Below, piece after piece: positions 37,594 to 48,403 of a DNA stretch of 64,000 nt. This DNA comes from Collybiopsis luxurians FD-317 M1 (taxonomy: Eukaryota > Basidiomycota > Agaricomycetes > Agaricales > Omphalotaceae). The notes under the pieces were generated by a model. It saw only the letters and a list, made by a program, of their open reading frames with translations, was not told the DNA's origin and did no database searches. Numbering within the stretch: the first letter of the stretch is position 1; each line of letters begins with the position of its first letter. Where the stretch lies: contig KN834764.1 of NCBI GenBank assembly GCA_000827265.1, positions 260,387 to 324,386 of the forward strand, given 5' to 3'. The position numbers and the translations under genes were made by a program.

Positions 37594-40164
37594 TGTTGCT
37601 GGTAAAGGACAGATCCTCGTCAGTAAGTCTTTTGGAATGAGATGGAGCTGGGGAGGAGGATTTGCGTGTCGAGAGAGCAAGCAGAGGGTCTGGGGGTAGA
37701 TAAAGGATTTGAGAATAGTCCCGATTAGGACAAGGGGTCGAGGTTTACTGCCAGTTGTGCCTCGATCTTACCATATCGTTTTCATTAAAGTAAAAAGAAA
37801 AGAAGAAAGAAGCTTCGATAAAACGGTTTTGACTCTATTATCATCATTGTATCGATACAACTGACTGATTGACCTACCTATTACGGATTAGAATGGCCTG
37901 GGCAACGAAGAAGTTGCTACTTCTTTCTTGCCTGCAATACAATTTCGTCCTTCTTACCGGTGTTTAAACCAGCGTATCGAGTACACGGGAGTACATTGTC
38001 CGTTGACCTTTTTTCGATATCAAGGATCGCAACCGGGGCAGTTTGGTCGCTTGGATTAGTTTCATCGGGCAGGAGGGTAAGCGAGTGACGAAAAGCTAAA
38101 GAACGAAAGAGTCAGGCCTCGGATAGAAGGGCCGATCTCGATTCCAAAAAGTCTTTTGATCAAAACAGTAGCTTTAGCGGCGTCGAGTGCAATGATGACT
38201 CCCTGTGCACAAGCTTTGGGCTCTTTCGCCCTGTCTCTGTTCCGTCATTCCAGGGAAATGCAATCACATACATAACTTGATCCTTGATCGTATAGGCTCG
38301 AGCTACCTACAGTACGTCACGCATGCGACAAACCTGTGGTATGCTGAGGATAACATCCAAATCCCCAAGGAACCAGGATTCTGAAGGGTCAGCTGAGTCC
38401 ACGCAAGCAAAGCACGCCGGTCGAGAAAAAGAAATTGCACCCCGGAAACTTTTGAGAGAGAGGAAAGCAAGAAGGAAGAAGCTCGAGAAGAAAGGTCCGT
38501 GGAGGTACCGGGACTCGTTATCCCGAGGAATTTTACCCTATACTTCTCAAAGGGGGGCAAAGGGGAGCCCGCACGTTGGGCGGGCCCTGCTACAAACGGT
38601 GACACTAACAGGACGAATTAAATGCCAAGTCCGGATCTGTCGAGGGTGAAGAAGGGATTTCGAATTCGAACAGGTGCTTACACTATGTCCCTGTAAGTAT
38701 TGGCTCAGAGTAAAGCCCCCCTCGTAGAGCCGTGGTCTGTCTGGCCCTCTGTTCGGAGGTAGCGGCCGTAGAAAAGACCCAAGGTGAGAGGTTTCCTCGT
38801 CGAGTGATGATTCGGAAAAGAAGAAAGAAAAAGAAAGCAACGTGAGGACTCCCAGGCACGATACGGAAGACTGCACGCCGATCATGCAGTCATACATAAT
38901 AATTATCCTATCCACATAATCCAGTACTTTGTTCGAAACAAGTCAGTTGAATGACGCACATGTAGCCTGTAACCATACTAGATTCTGTCAGGCCCATACA
39001 AAGTTTAAACAGAGTCGATGGAGAGCGCATAGAAAAACAGAAGCAGCGGAAGGAATCATCAGATACACCCATAAAGGCTTGGTTTTCGACCTGGCTAGAC
39101 CTGGACTACGTACTTCATTAATCATTGGGCGCACAAACATAATCCCGAATCGCCGAAGAAGTCCATCCATCCGTACCAACTCCATCAGTCCAACACACAC
39201 GCATAGATCCGGATCCGGCGAGCCACAGTGGATGGATCACGATAGAAAGAAAAATCCCACTCACCGTACTACAATGTATACGAGACGATACCCTGCGTAT
39301 CAAGTGGACGTCCTATTATCGTTGCAGCCTTAAAGGATGTTGTTGTGAAGGGGAAAGAGGCGAATAAACAAAGTCGGGTGACTGATCTGGAGATAACGAC
39401 CTGAAGATGACGATCCTTCCTTCTTTTCCTCCTTCCTTCAAGAGCCCCGGCGGAAAGAGTATCCAGGCACCAGTACCGAATCAACGCGTCAACGGTGACG
39501 GAAAAGTAAACACCGATTGAAAGGTCCAAGTCGTCGTCTAGATTACGTCCATCTCGATGACGCATATATCCTCGCTACCCACAGATGCCGAAGGACGAAA
39601 AGAGATTGGACTGGAATTGTTTCTAGGGCCCGAGCCCGCTGAAACAGTGACTCGTAGAACGATACGGCGTTAAGAGTTAATTTGAGGACGACAAATCTTC
39701 TTTTTCTCTGTCAGAGTTTACAACACTTACAGTTATTGCACTGCGGATATAACGCCACAGAATCGAGGTATCCACTCTCAAGAAGAGATATAGAGGTACA
39801 TGGACATAGATCGCTCGATACGGTGATGAAGTAGTCCCTTTATCGCCAATGGCAGTTGGAAGTAGAGAGGAAGAAAATTCCTGGAACGTGACTTGGTATC
39901 CAGGAAACGAAAGATAAGATAGGTCGATACGGCTATGGAGAAAATAGGACAGAATGAATCAGAACGATTGTGTCTAATCCGAAGTTCTGGAGCATTAGGG
40001 GTGTTAACAAAGTTGAAAATTTCAAACTCCACTAACTTGTCCTTACCAAAGTAACTTTATTTACTTTTTACTTGGGTTTACTTACAGCTGTCTCCGTAGC
40101 TATGTGGAATTCCAAAAATCTTTTTAAAAAAACCTGAGGTCATGTTTGACAGGGCACCAATAGA
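37594..40164. other. Gene-poor 2.6-kb stretch
   Basis: Promoter side of the kinase gene followed by DNA with no recognisable coding content. Frames at 38323-38649 (+), 38547-38915 (-), 38929-39333 (+) and 39269-39565 (-) are highly charged or frame-shadowed and show no family motif. Near 40040 the sequence becomes AT-rich as the transposon block begins. Confidence 0.45.
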
Positions 40165-40204
40165 TTAAGTTTGAATCACTGTTGTACTACCATGCGTTGA
40201 TTCT

Positions 40205-40500
40205 CCGATGACCTGCGCTCTCGAGTACTGGTCATGTTTTGGGAACAGCAGGTTCCAGTGAGCAAGATTTGCCTTCACCTTGGAATCAAGAAATCCCTTG
40301 TATACAAGATTCTTGGACAGTATAGGGACTATAAACAAATCCAACCTGCATTGTGTCAACAGGGCCAACCCTCACTTCTGAATGACATTGACCTCCACTT
40401 CCTTTCTTCCCTCCTCAAGCTACACCCCTGTATGTACTTGGATGAAAGCTCTTGCAAAGTTCATGTCTCCATCCAAGTCCTTCTTTTAGAGACCTCTGTG
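40205..40500 (+). pseudogene. HTH segment of a Tc1-like transposase (fragment)
   Basis: The frame starting MFWEQQVPVSKICLHLGIKK reads as the N-terminal helix-turn-helix of Tc1/mariner-like transposases found in mushrooms: a winged helix followed by SLLNDIDLHFLSSLL and CMYLDESS. No DDE catalytic part follows; the sequence passes directly into the KDZ element. It is either a truncated older insertion into which the KDZ element landed or part of a chimeric element. Confidence 0.45.
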
Positions 40501-40799
40501 TTCAGACCTCACTCTGGCTGGAAGGATTGGGTGCAAAGAAGAATTTGGAGAGCTGTCAATGTGGGACAAAATTCAGTGTTGCTGCTCGGCTGCACCATTG
40601 TTGTTGTTGTTATTTTAATCTTGGCAAGCTTTTGTGTCAAGATTGTATTGTTGAATTGCATTTGCACTTGCCTTTTCATTCCATCGAGGCAGGTTCCATT
40701 CATATCTTCAACATGCATCTGTCCAAAGCTTTTACAACTTTAAGATTCTAACCTCCTCTTTCTAGGACCAGCCACTGCTCAAATGGAGGGCATACTCTG

Positions 40800-43000
40800 A
40801 CAATTACCTGGCTGAAATGATCAGGAATGTAAGCTGCAGTAACAGCAACTATGAACTCTGTTTCAATTGCAAGAGACAGGGCCACATACCACTTTATCAT
40901 TGTATGGATTGTCTTCCAGAGGATTTGCTTTGCAAGCTCTGCTGCAGGGAACTTCATCAACTACAGCCTTTGGATGTTGTTGAGGTAAGAACAGCACTTA
41001 CCATCAATGAGCTATAGACTTGATTTTTAGTAGAGATGGAATGGAATGGAACATATTTTGAGCGCATTGCATTGAGGGAAATTGGCGTATGGATCCAAAT
41101 AGGGTACTGTGCAGGGGAGTACTGTCCAAGTCCTATGATCATTGAGGACTTCATATTTCTACATGTCAATAGAATCCATACAGTTTCACTTTCCTACTGC
41201 ACTTGCCCCAATTGACTGTTCATGGGAGAAAAGTATCAGCAATTCCTTTGTAACAGATGGTTCCCTGCAACTCACCAAGAACCTTGCACTGCAGCTACCT
41301 ATCAAGTGTTGAATATGTTCCATGTACTTACCTTGCCAGGAAAGGTCACAAAATATGACTTTTATATGGGTTTGGGTGAATTCAAGGTATGTGATCAATT
41401 ATGTTCTTTGAAGAGTCACAGCTGATTTGATTATCAAAGGACCAATATAAAAGCTTTTCACATATGATGAAAGAATGGCAACATTTGAAAATGGTGAAGT
41501 GAACAGGATGAGGCCATGATGCTACTCGAACACTGAAGGAATCTAAAAGTGGTGAAATGGGTCTGCAATGTATTGCATGCCTTCAACCAGCATTAATCTA
41601 CCAGATGATTGGAAGAAAGTACCTGCAGATAAGCAGTGAGTTCTTGAAAACATATTGAAAGGTGTTGTGGAATGACAGAAAATAGGTTTCTTTATTGGAT
41701 ATACTTTGGAATTGATGCTTGCTTCTGTCTCAAAAGACATCTAATATCTTCAGAAGCCCTTTATCCCAACTTGGATTCCAGTGGTTCATACTTCACAGAG
41801 GACAAGCCTTTTCACAAATACCTGCTAACAGTGACAGACCAACAAGAGGTGTGTATCTATTGAGTATGGACTTGATCAACAAACTCTATTAATAACCTTG
41901 TTCATTTTAGATGTCAACATGTACAGGTCTTTCAGCTCTTGACCATGCTAATACAAAATTTTCTTGTGGATATGCAACCATCAGTGTTGGGCTTGAAGTA
42001 TGTGTTTGACACAATTTGTACAATGAAATGGAGTTGTTGACCTCCAAAAAGGTGAACAGCGAGTCAGTTCTTTTGTATCAGTATTTCTTTTTCATCTTCA
42101 CTTTCAGGTATGCCAACATGGGTTATGCTTTTGCCTCATTTCTTTGCCACCACAACTCTGATCTCACAAAGGTAGTCTCATATGACATCACATGCCAATG
42201 GCACAAAAATGTTATCTCACCCATCAATACACTTCCATCCCTCATTTCTTCTGACCTCTTCACACAGGAGATTCAATTTGCAATTCTGAAACTACATATT
42301 CATGGGCACCAGCTTTCTTACCAGCAAAGCTTTTCATTAAACTGGCTTAGGAGAGCAGGGAGGACTGATGATGAAGGTGTCAAGCAGCTGTGGGCACATA
42401 TGGGTCCTGTGGCCACTAGCACCTGCAATATGGGCCCAGGGTCTCAACATGGGACAATGAACAACCATTTCAGCCATTGGAATTGGATAAAATTGGTTGG
42501 GTTAGGTATGTGCAATTTTTTGCAGTCTCAATTCATCTTTGACTTTCTGTATATTCAGGACTATTACTGCAAAAATGATGTCAAACAGCTTTAGACAAAT
42601 TTGCATCTCAAGTGGCATCATTGAATGAATTTACTGAGGATCAGGGAGAAGAAGAAACTCGAATATGGGCAAAGGAAATCAATGAATGGAATAATGAGCA
42701 GCTGAAACCACCATCAGAGCAATGTGCAGTCTGGAATCCTTATGAGCTGCCTAAATCCAGTATGTGTAATTATGCCATGTTTCCACAATACTGACTGACT
42801 TGGGAACCATAAGCTCTAGCTGAAAGTGATGTTCGGCTATTGCTCACACAAGAGGAAGCATGCAAAGCTGAGTTGGGGATTTTCTCACTGCAAGACATTG
42901 GTCCAACAGCCTTTGTTTCACAAGTGCCGGAGTTGGAGGATCAACAGTGAGTTTTATCACAGTTTCACAAATACAACTCTTCTCTTCAAGGTGTGTGCTG
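40800..43000 (+). pseudogene. KDZ transposase pseudogene, 5' part
   Basis: Carries the Zn-binding CxC2-like region and most of the RNase-H-like core blocks listed for the element. Open stretches at 40817-41017, 41222-41425, 41672-41863 and 42016-42594 lie in order on the plus strand and are linked by probable introns (for example before the block beginning RYANMGYAF at about 42110), but also contain internal stops. It ends abruptly at the hAT target duplication at 42993-43000. Confidence 0.7.
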
Positions 43001-43019
43001 TAGCGCTGGGGTAGAAATT
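42993..43019 (+). repeat. hAT left TSD and terminal inverted repeat
   Basis: 8-bp duplication gtgtgctg followed by the 19-bp inverted repeat. Compared with the right end it differs at three positions, all explained by CpG to TpG or CpA changes from one ancestor. Confidence 0.88.
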
Positions 43020-43664
43020 GCAATGTTAATAACCAATAATAAATAGCCATGTTAATAACTGCTAATAACATATCTAGCAAGGACCTACTAAAAAGTCGGT
43101 GCTATAAATTGCTATAAATTGCAAAATTACTCTATGTTTTACCCAGCAGACTGGAGCACACTTGAGCTTGAGCTCCAATGGCAAGAGTGACATAAAATGA
43201 CTCAAATTACATGAGTCAGATTGGCTTAACTTTGGGCCGACGCCTGAAAATTTTGATGCAGTCAATTATTGAATCAACCCTGATGCAACCTAACAGCGTA
43301 AATGCTCTCTGTTGAAGCTCTTTGTGCACTTCATGGTGCACAGTCTAAATTTCTGCAAGAGGAGTTAGACTATGGGATACCGGAATTCTTGCAAGTCATT
43401 GAGCTTAATACGGCTCCTCAGTCTCCAGAATATAACACCTGGATTGAACAAATGATGCAATATGCGAAGAAGAGGAGATACCAGATGTATGAAACTTTAT
43501 TTTGAGAAAGTTCACATTTATTGAAAAAGTACAGGCTCCGGAACCCTATCCAGTAGCCGAAGAGCCCATGGAAATTAATACGGCGTGAGAACATCAGTCA
43601 TTGAAAGTAAGGATTGAATATTGTATAAATACAACTTGCCATGCTCATTTAGTTCAGAGCCCGG

Positions 43665-43903
43665 TATTGTAGATTATGGGTTAAGAGTGGGTACAAAATA
43701 ATAAAAGAACTTGTATTTGCCGGCTCTCATTCAAGCCTTTATACCTAAGTACAGGACTACTAGAATATTCTATGAAATACTACAAGTTACTGGGTGATTA
43801 GTAATGAACCTATATGCAGTGCATCTACTATGTACCGCATTGGCACATACCACTATTGGTGCATATCGGATCTTCAGATGCATGATGTCATTGATCCACA
43901 ACA
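43665..43903 (-). repeat. Copia 3' LTR
   Basis: 239 bp, matching 48165-48403 with ten differences (about 4.2 percent), no indels. On the minus strand it begins TGTTGTGG. Confidence 0.93.
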
Positions 43904-43916
43904 CTCCCCCTCAAGC

Positions 43917-46900
43917 TCAATACATCCCAAGAAGCCTAATGAGATGTTTGTGCTTGTTCTGGTCAAGACCCTTTGTTAGAATATCCACCACATTATTTTC
44001 AGTTGCGCAGTAGTTAACTGTGACCTTGTTAGAGGCAATATTCTTGTGTATGAAATGATGCCTAATATCAATGTGTTTTGAGCAGGCATGAAAACCAGAG
44101 TTTTGAGCAAAGGAAATTGTGCCTTGATTGTCAACAGCAATTTCAATGGGGTTTTGGAATGGAAGGCCAAGTTCTGCAAACAAGGTTCTAAGCCAAAGTG
44201 CTTTGTGTGTAGTTGCAGAAAGGGCTAGATATTCTGCCTCCATACTCGAGAGTGCAACAGTGGGTTGCTTCTTTGAGTTCCAAGTAACAGCTCCCCCTGC
44301 ATGCATAGATGCATATCCGGATACTGATTTTCTATCATCCACACTATTTCCCCAATCAGCATCACTAAAAAGATGAAGATTAGACTTATCAGAAAATGAG
44401 TATCTGATGCCAAGGTTAAGTGTACCCTTGAGGTAACGAAGAACTTGTTTGGCAGCTGTAAGATGAGTGGGGCCAGGATTAGTGTTAAATTGGGATAAGG
44501 TTTGAACAGCAAAGGAGATGTCAGGTCGAGTTGTAATAGCAGTGTACATCAGAGATCCTATGATATTCTGATATACAGCTTTGATTTTGGGGTGTGATTC
44601 AATTTCGGGCAGTTGAGCAAGTTTGGTGTGTGTGTCCATGGGGCTGTGAACTGCTTTACAATCAGCCATGCCAAAATGGTCAAGTATCCAAGTAAGGTAC
44701 TGGGTTTGTGTGATGGTGATTGAGTCCTGGGTCTGATGAATTTCCATACCCAAAAGTTGGCAAAGTGGGCCAAGTCAATTGATGGAAAATTCAGACTCAA
44801 GTTGAGACTCTGTCTCAGCCATGAGCTGATCATTTGATGCAAAAATGGACATGTCATCAATGTGAATGGCAATAATTACAATGCCTTGTTCAGATTTCCA
44901 TATGTAGATGCATTGGTCAGATAAAAGGCGCACGAATCCGAGTTTTTTAAAGCTTGAGTCTAAAGTTAGGTTCCAGACTTGCCCTGCTTGCTTTAAACTG
45001 TAAAGTGAACATTCAAGTTTACAAACTCATGTTGTTCCATCTTCATAGGCTTCTGGCTGCATCATGTAAATGTCTTCCTCCAGCTGGCCATTTAGGTATG
45101 CACCCACAACATCAACCACATGTGCCTTGAGCTTGTATTGGGCGGCAAGTGATATTAGGAGACAGATTGTCTCCATTTGAACAACCGGAGCAAAAGTTTC
45201 ATCAAAATCAATTCCAGGTATTTGAGAAAATCCTTTAGCCACCAGTTGTGCTTTGTAATGTGTGATTTTGCCTTCTGCATCACATTTGATGCGAAAGACC
45301 CATTTATTTGCAATTGGGATACGGTCAGGTGGACATGGTGTGAGCCGATAAGTATTAAGCTTTTTGAGTTGTTTAATTTCCATATCCATCGCTTCTTTCC
45401 ATTTCGGCCAGTTGGGATGGAATTGAGCTTCAGCAACTGTCAGCGGTTCATTAGCTGAAGTGTCTTGGATAGATGGGAATGCAAAAGCGGCGGTGTCAGG
45501 ATTGGGTTCTGGATCAGGATCAGAAGATGGAACATGGGTTTTCCATGCATCTGGCTGTTTAGATGAGTGCGAGTCTGGGTTATTTAAGAGTCAATAGTTA
45601 ATGGGAATTGATTTGGCAGCCTGTGGAATGGATGAATGAGGAGGTGGAATGGGTTTGGCAGGTTTGGGAGTGGGTTGTATAGATTGTGACTGAGTGGTTG
45701 ATTCAATTTGTGAGTTCTGGTTTATACTATCTGACAGTGGCAACTCGACTGGTGAGGATGATTTCAGTTCATTTTGGTCAACCTGCTTCTGCTCCCCCTT
45801 GAGTGTCAACATCGGGATTACTTCTGTTGATGATGTATCTTCATCATCAAAATTGAATGTAACATTTTGGGAGGTTTGTATTTTGTGCAATTTGGGATTG
45901 TAGTACTGCCACGCGCACAACTCATCTGAGAGTCCAGTGAATTGGAAAGGTCATGATTTAGAGGTAAGTTTCTGATTCTGGCCATCTTGGTGCAGAACCC
46001 AGCAAGGTGAGCCAAATTCTTGGAGTGCACTGATGTCTGGTTTCTTTTTCCAGAATGCTTCATCAGGTGTGATGTCTTTATCTAATGCTTGTGTCGGCGA
46101 GCGATTCTTCAGATATATGGCATAAGCAACTGCTTCAGGCCAAAGGAATAGGGGTAAGTCATACTCAGCGAGCATAGCATGAGCATGTTCAATGATGGTA
46201 CAATTGAGTCACTCAGCAACACCATTCTGCTGTGGGGAGTGTGCTGCAGTGTATTCTGAATGAATTCCTTTTGATGAAAGGAATTTTTTGACTGCAGTGG
46301 AAATGTATTCACCACTGTTGTCAAAATGGAAAGCTTTGCAGCGTTTGCCAGTTTGGGTAAGGATATATTCAACATAAGATTTGATCTTTTCTTCTACTTC
46401 AGATTTATGTTTCATAAAGTAGATTACTGTCCGTCAAGTAGTTCCATCAGTGAACAAAACAAAATATTGTTTGCAGTTAATCCCATAGGTGCGTGCTGGT
46501 CCCCATACATCAGTGAATGTCATTTCACCAATTTCTGTATATTTCTGTTCTGCCTCTTTGGGAAAAGATTGTACATGTTGTTTGGCATGTGTGCAAGCAT
46601 CACAATCGAAGGTGAGTGGACTAGTGGTGTTAACTATCATACCACTAACCATTCCCTTATCATGGAGGAGCTTTATGGACTTGGGATTGATGTGCCCAAG
46701 TGTATGGTGCCAATCTTTCCAGGATTGCACAGTAGGGACAGATGGGAATGCAAGTATTTCAGAATTATCAGGGACAGATGAGGAAGGATGTTGGGATGGT
46801 GAGAAGTGAGGTGAGCTATGGGTGATCTTGACAATATAAAGATTTCTGGCTTGCCTTCTGCGTATGACTTCACACTGGGAAGGGCCGGGAGCAAATACTG

Positions 46901-48056
46901 ACAGTGAATCAGCAGTAAATTTCACTGTAAAGCCTGCCCGAGTCATGCACCCAACACTGATAAGGTTGAAGGGTGCATTTGGAACATGCAGGGCATTCTG
47001 GAGAGTGAGGTTGAAGGCATATTTTCCTAGGTGGGTTGCCACAGTTGCTGTACCTTGTCCAATGGCAGGGGATTCTCCAAAACCTTTGACTGAATGGCCA
47101 GGTGTTTCAAGATAAGTGGAAAAATGTGATTTATTCTGTATGATGTGTTTGGTACATGCTGAGTCTACCAACCAAGTATCAGGAGGTAAGTTACTGTCTA
47201 CTGAAGTTTGACTCATAAATGCATAGTCAGTCTCAGTAGTCTGTTCCTCCTGGACAATGTGAGCACAATGGGATTTATTGGGGCATGAATGTGTCTGCAT
47301 GGCACATTCATAGTTCTCCTTTCTCTGTTGTGCTGTGTAAGTCTTGCCAGCGGCAGTGTCACGGCAGTCATTTATGAAATGGCCAGGGCAACTGCAGCCA
47401 TGGCATGCTGCTATTGATGATGATTTGTTGCCCTTGCTCTTGAATCTGTTGGCAGCAAGCGCAACATTGTCAGAGCTTGGCTTGGCAAATTTATGACAGG
47501 ATTGTTTGAGGATGCAGGCAATGAGAGCTGTGGAGTTGGAAAGGGAAGAAGTGTCAACTCCTTGAATGAAGGAGTCCCAGGAGTCTGGAAGGGAAGTGAG
47601 AAGTGTGATAGAAAACTCATCATCAGAGAGTTTGGAGTTCAATGTGGTGAGTTCCTTTTGGTAATGAGTCATAGTGTGTATATGCTCATTGATGTCTTCC
47701 CCCTCTTGGCATTGGGTACGGAATAGCTTTTGATGTACCTGTATGATGCTGATTGCTCCTTTGGGTTGATACATATCTGATAGAGTGCTCCAAGCCAATT
47801 CAGCTGAGCTCACATCAGATATGTAAACCAGGGGTTCATCCCCTACTCAAAGTTGAATGGCAGATAATGCCTGTCTGTCCTTCTTATCCCAGGTGGCTTT
47901 GGCTGTGGGATCATTTGGTTGTGAAATGGTGCCAAGGGCATATTCCTCGAGGCCCATATCAGTGAGAATGTCAAGCATTTTAATTTTCCAGGTGGAGTAA
48001 TTCTCAACACTGGAAAGATGCTGAATTCTGTATGTGCTAGTGGTGGAGTCTGACAT
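43917..48056 (-). pseudogene. Copia gag-pol polyprotein, 1,380 codons with seven TGA stops
   Basis: One continuous minus-strand frame. Gag begins MSDSTTSTYRIQHLSSVENY at 48056. CHGCSCPGHFINDC (about 47400) is the nucleic-acid-binding zinc knuckle. Protease: WLVDSACTKHI (about 47165). GAG-pre-integrase: WHHTLGHINPKSI (about 46700). Integrase follows to about 45950. Reverse transcriptase: FDETFAPVVQMETI (45200), VDVVGAYLNGQLEEDIYMMQ (45105) and catalytic HIDDMSIFA (44860). RNase H: SDADWGNSVDDRKSVSGYAS (44360), SSMEAEYLALS and DIRHHFIHK. In-frame stops at 47847, 46434, 46209, 45951, 45591, 45027 and 44775 are all TGA and all in the same frame; no frameshift is needed. Most sit where this family has Arg, so CGA to TGA is the likely cause. 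Confidence 0.92.
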
Positions 48057-48164
48057 ATTGGATGTAGACTTGTTGTGATGCTGCTGTTATGAGTGTGGAA
48101 GGACGAGAGCAATGAGAGAGCTGAGTATATGCAAGAGTTTCAGTTACAGCCAGGGCCCATAACC

Positions 48165-48403
48165 TATTGTAGATTATGGGTTAAGAGTGGGTATGAAATA
48201 ATAAAAGAACTTGTATTTGCTGGCTCTCATTCGAGCCTTTATACCTAAGTACAGGACTACTAGAATATTCTATGAAATACTACAAGTTACTGGGTGATTA
48301 GTAATGAACCTATATGCAGTGCATCTACTATGTACCACATCAGCGCGTACCACTATTGGTGCATATTGGATCTTCAGATGCATGATGTCATTGATCCACA
48401 ACA
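48165..48403 (-). repeat. Copia 5' LTR
   Basis: Partner of 43665-43903. All ten differences are transitions at positions that form CpG in one copy or in the inferred ancestor. Confidence 0.93.

Larger units (their letters stand above)
43665..48403 (-). mobile_element. Ty1/copia LTR retrotransposon
   Basis: Complete element read on the minus strand: 5' LTR 48403-48165, internal region, 3' LTR 43903-43665, both LTRs 239 bp. A polypurine tract (gagggggagtg, minus strand) sits immediately before the 3' LTR at about 43904-43914. The sequence ggttatgggccc directly after the 5' LTR is the probable primer-binding site. Flanking 5-bp duplication is cccgg at 43660-43664 and cctgg at 48404-48408, differing by one CpG to TpG change. 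Domain order protease-integrase-RT-RNase H defines Ty1/copia. It is inserted in the hAT element. Confidence 0.93.

Noticed and set aside
38300..39600. Overlapping 100-135 aa frames on both strands
   Set aside because: Charged, mutually shadowing translations with no recognisable motif.
43668..43903. Copia LTR starting at the TG three bases further in (236 bp)
   Set aside because: Both LTR copies share the extra outer TAT, and only the 239-bp boundary gives a 5-bp target duplication (cccgg/cctgg).
43917..48056. Programmed readthrough or recoding of TGA in the copia polyprotein
   Set aside because: Host genes in the window use TGA as a normal stop (for example the coiled-coil, dioxygenase and kinase genes), and seven recoded sites in one polyprotein are less likely than CpG decay.
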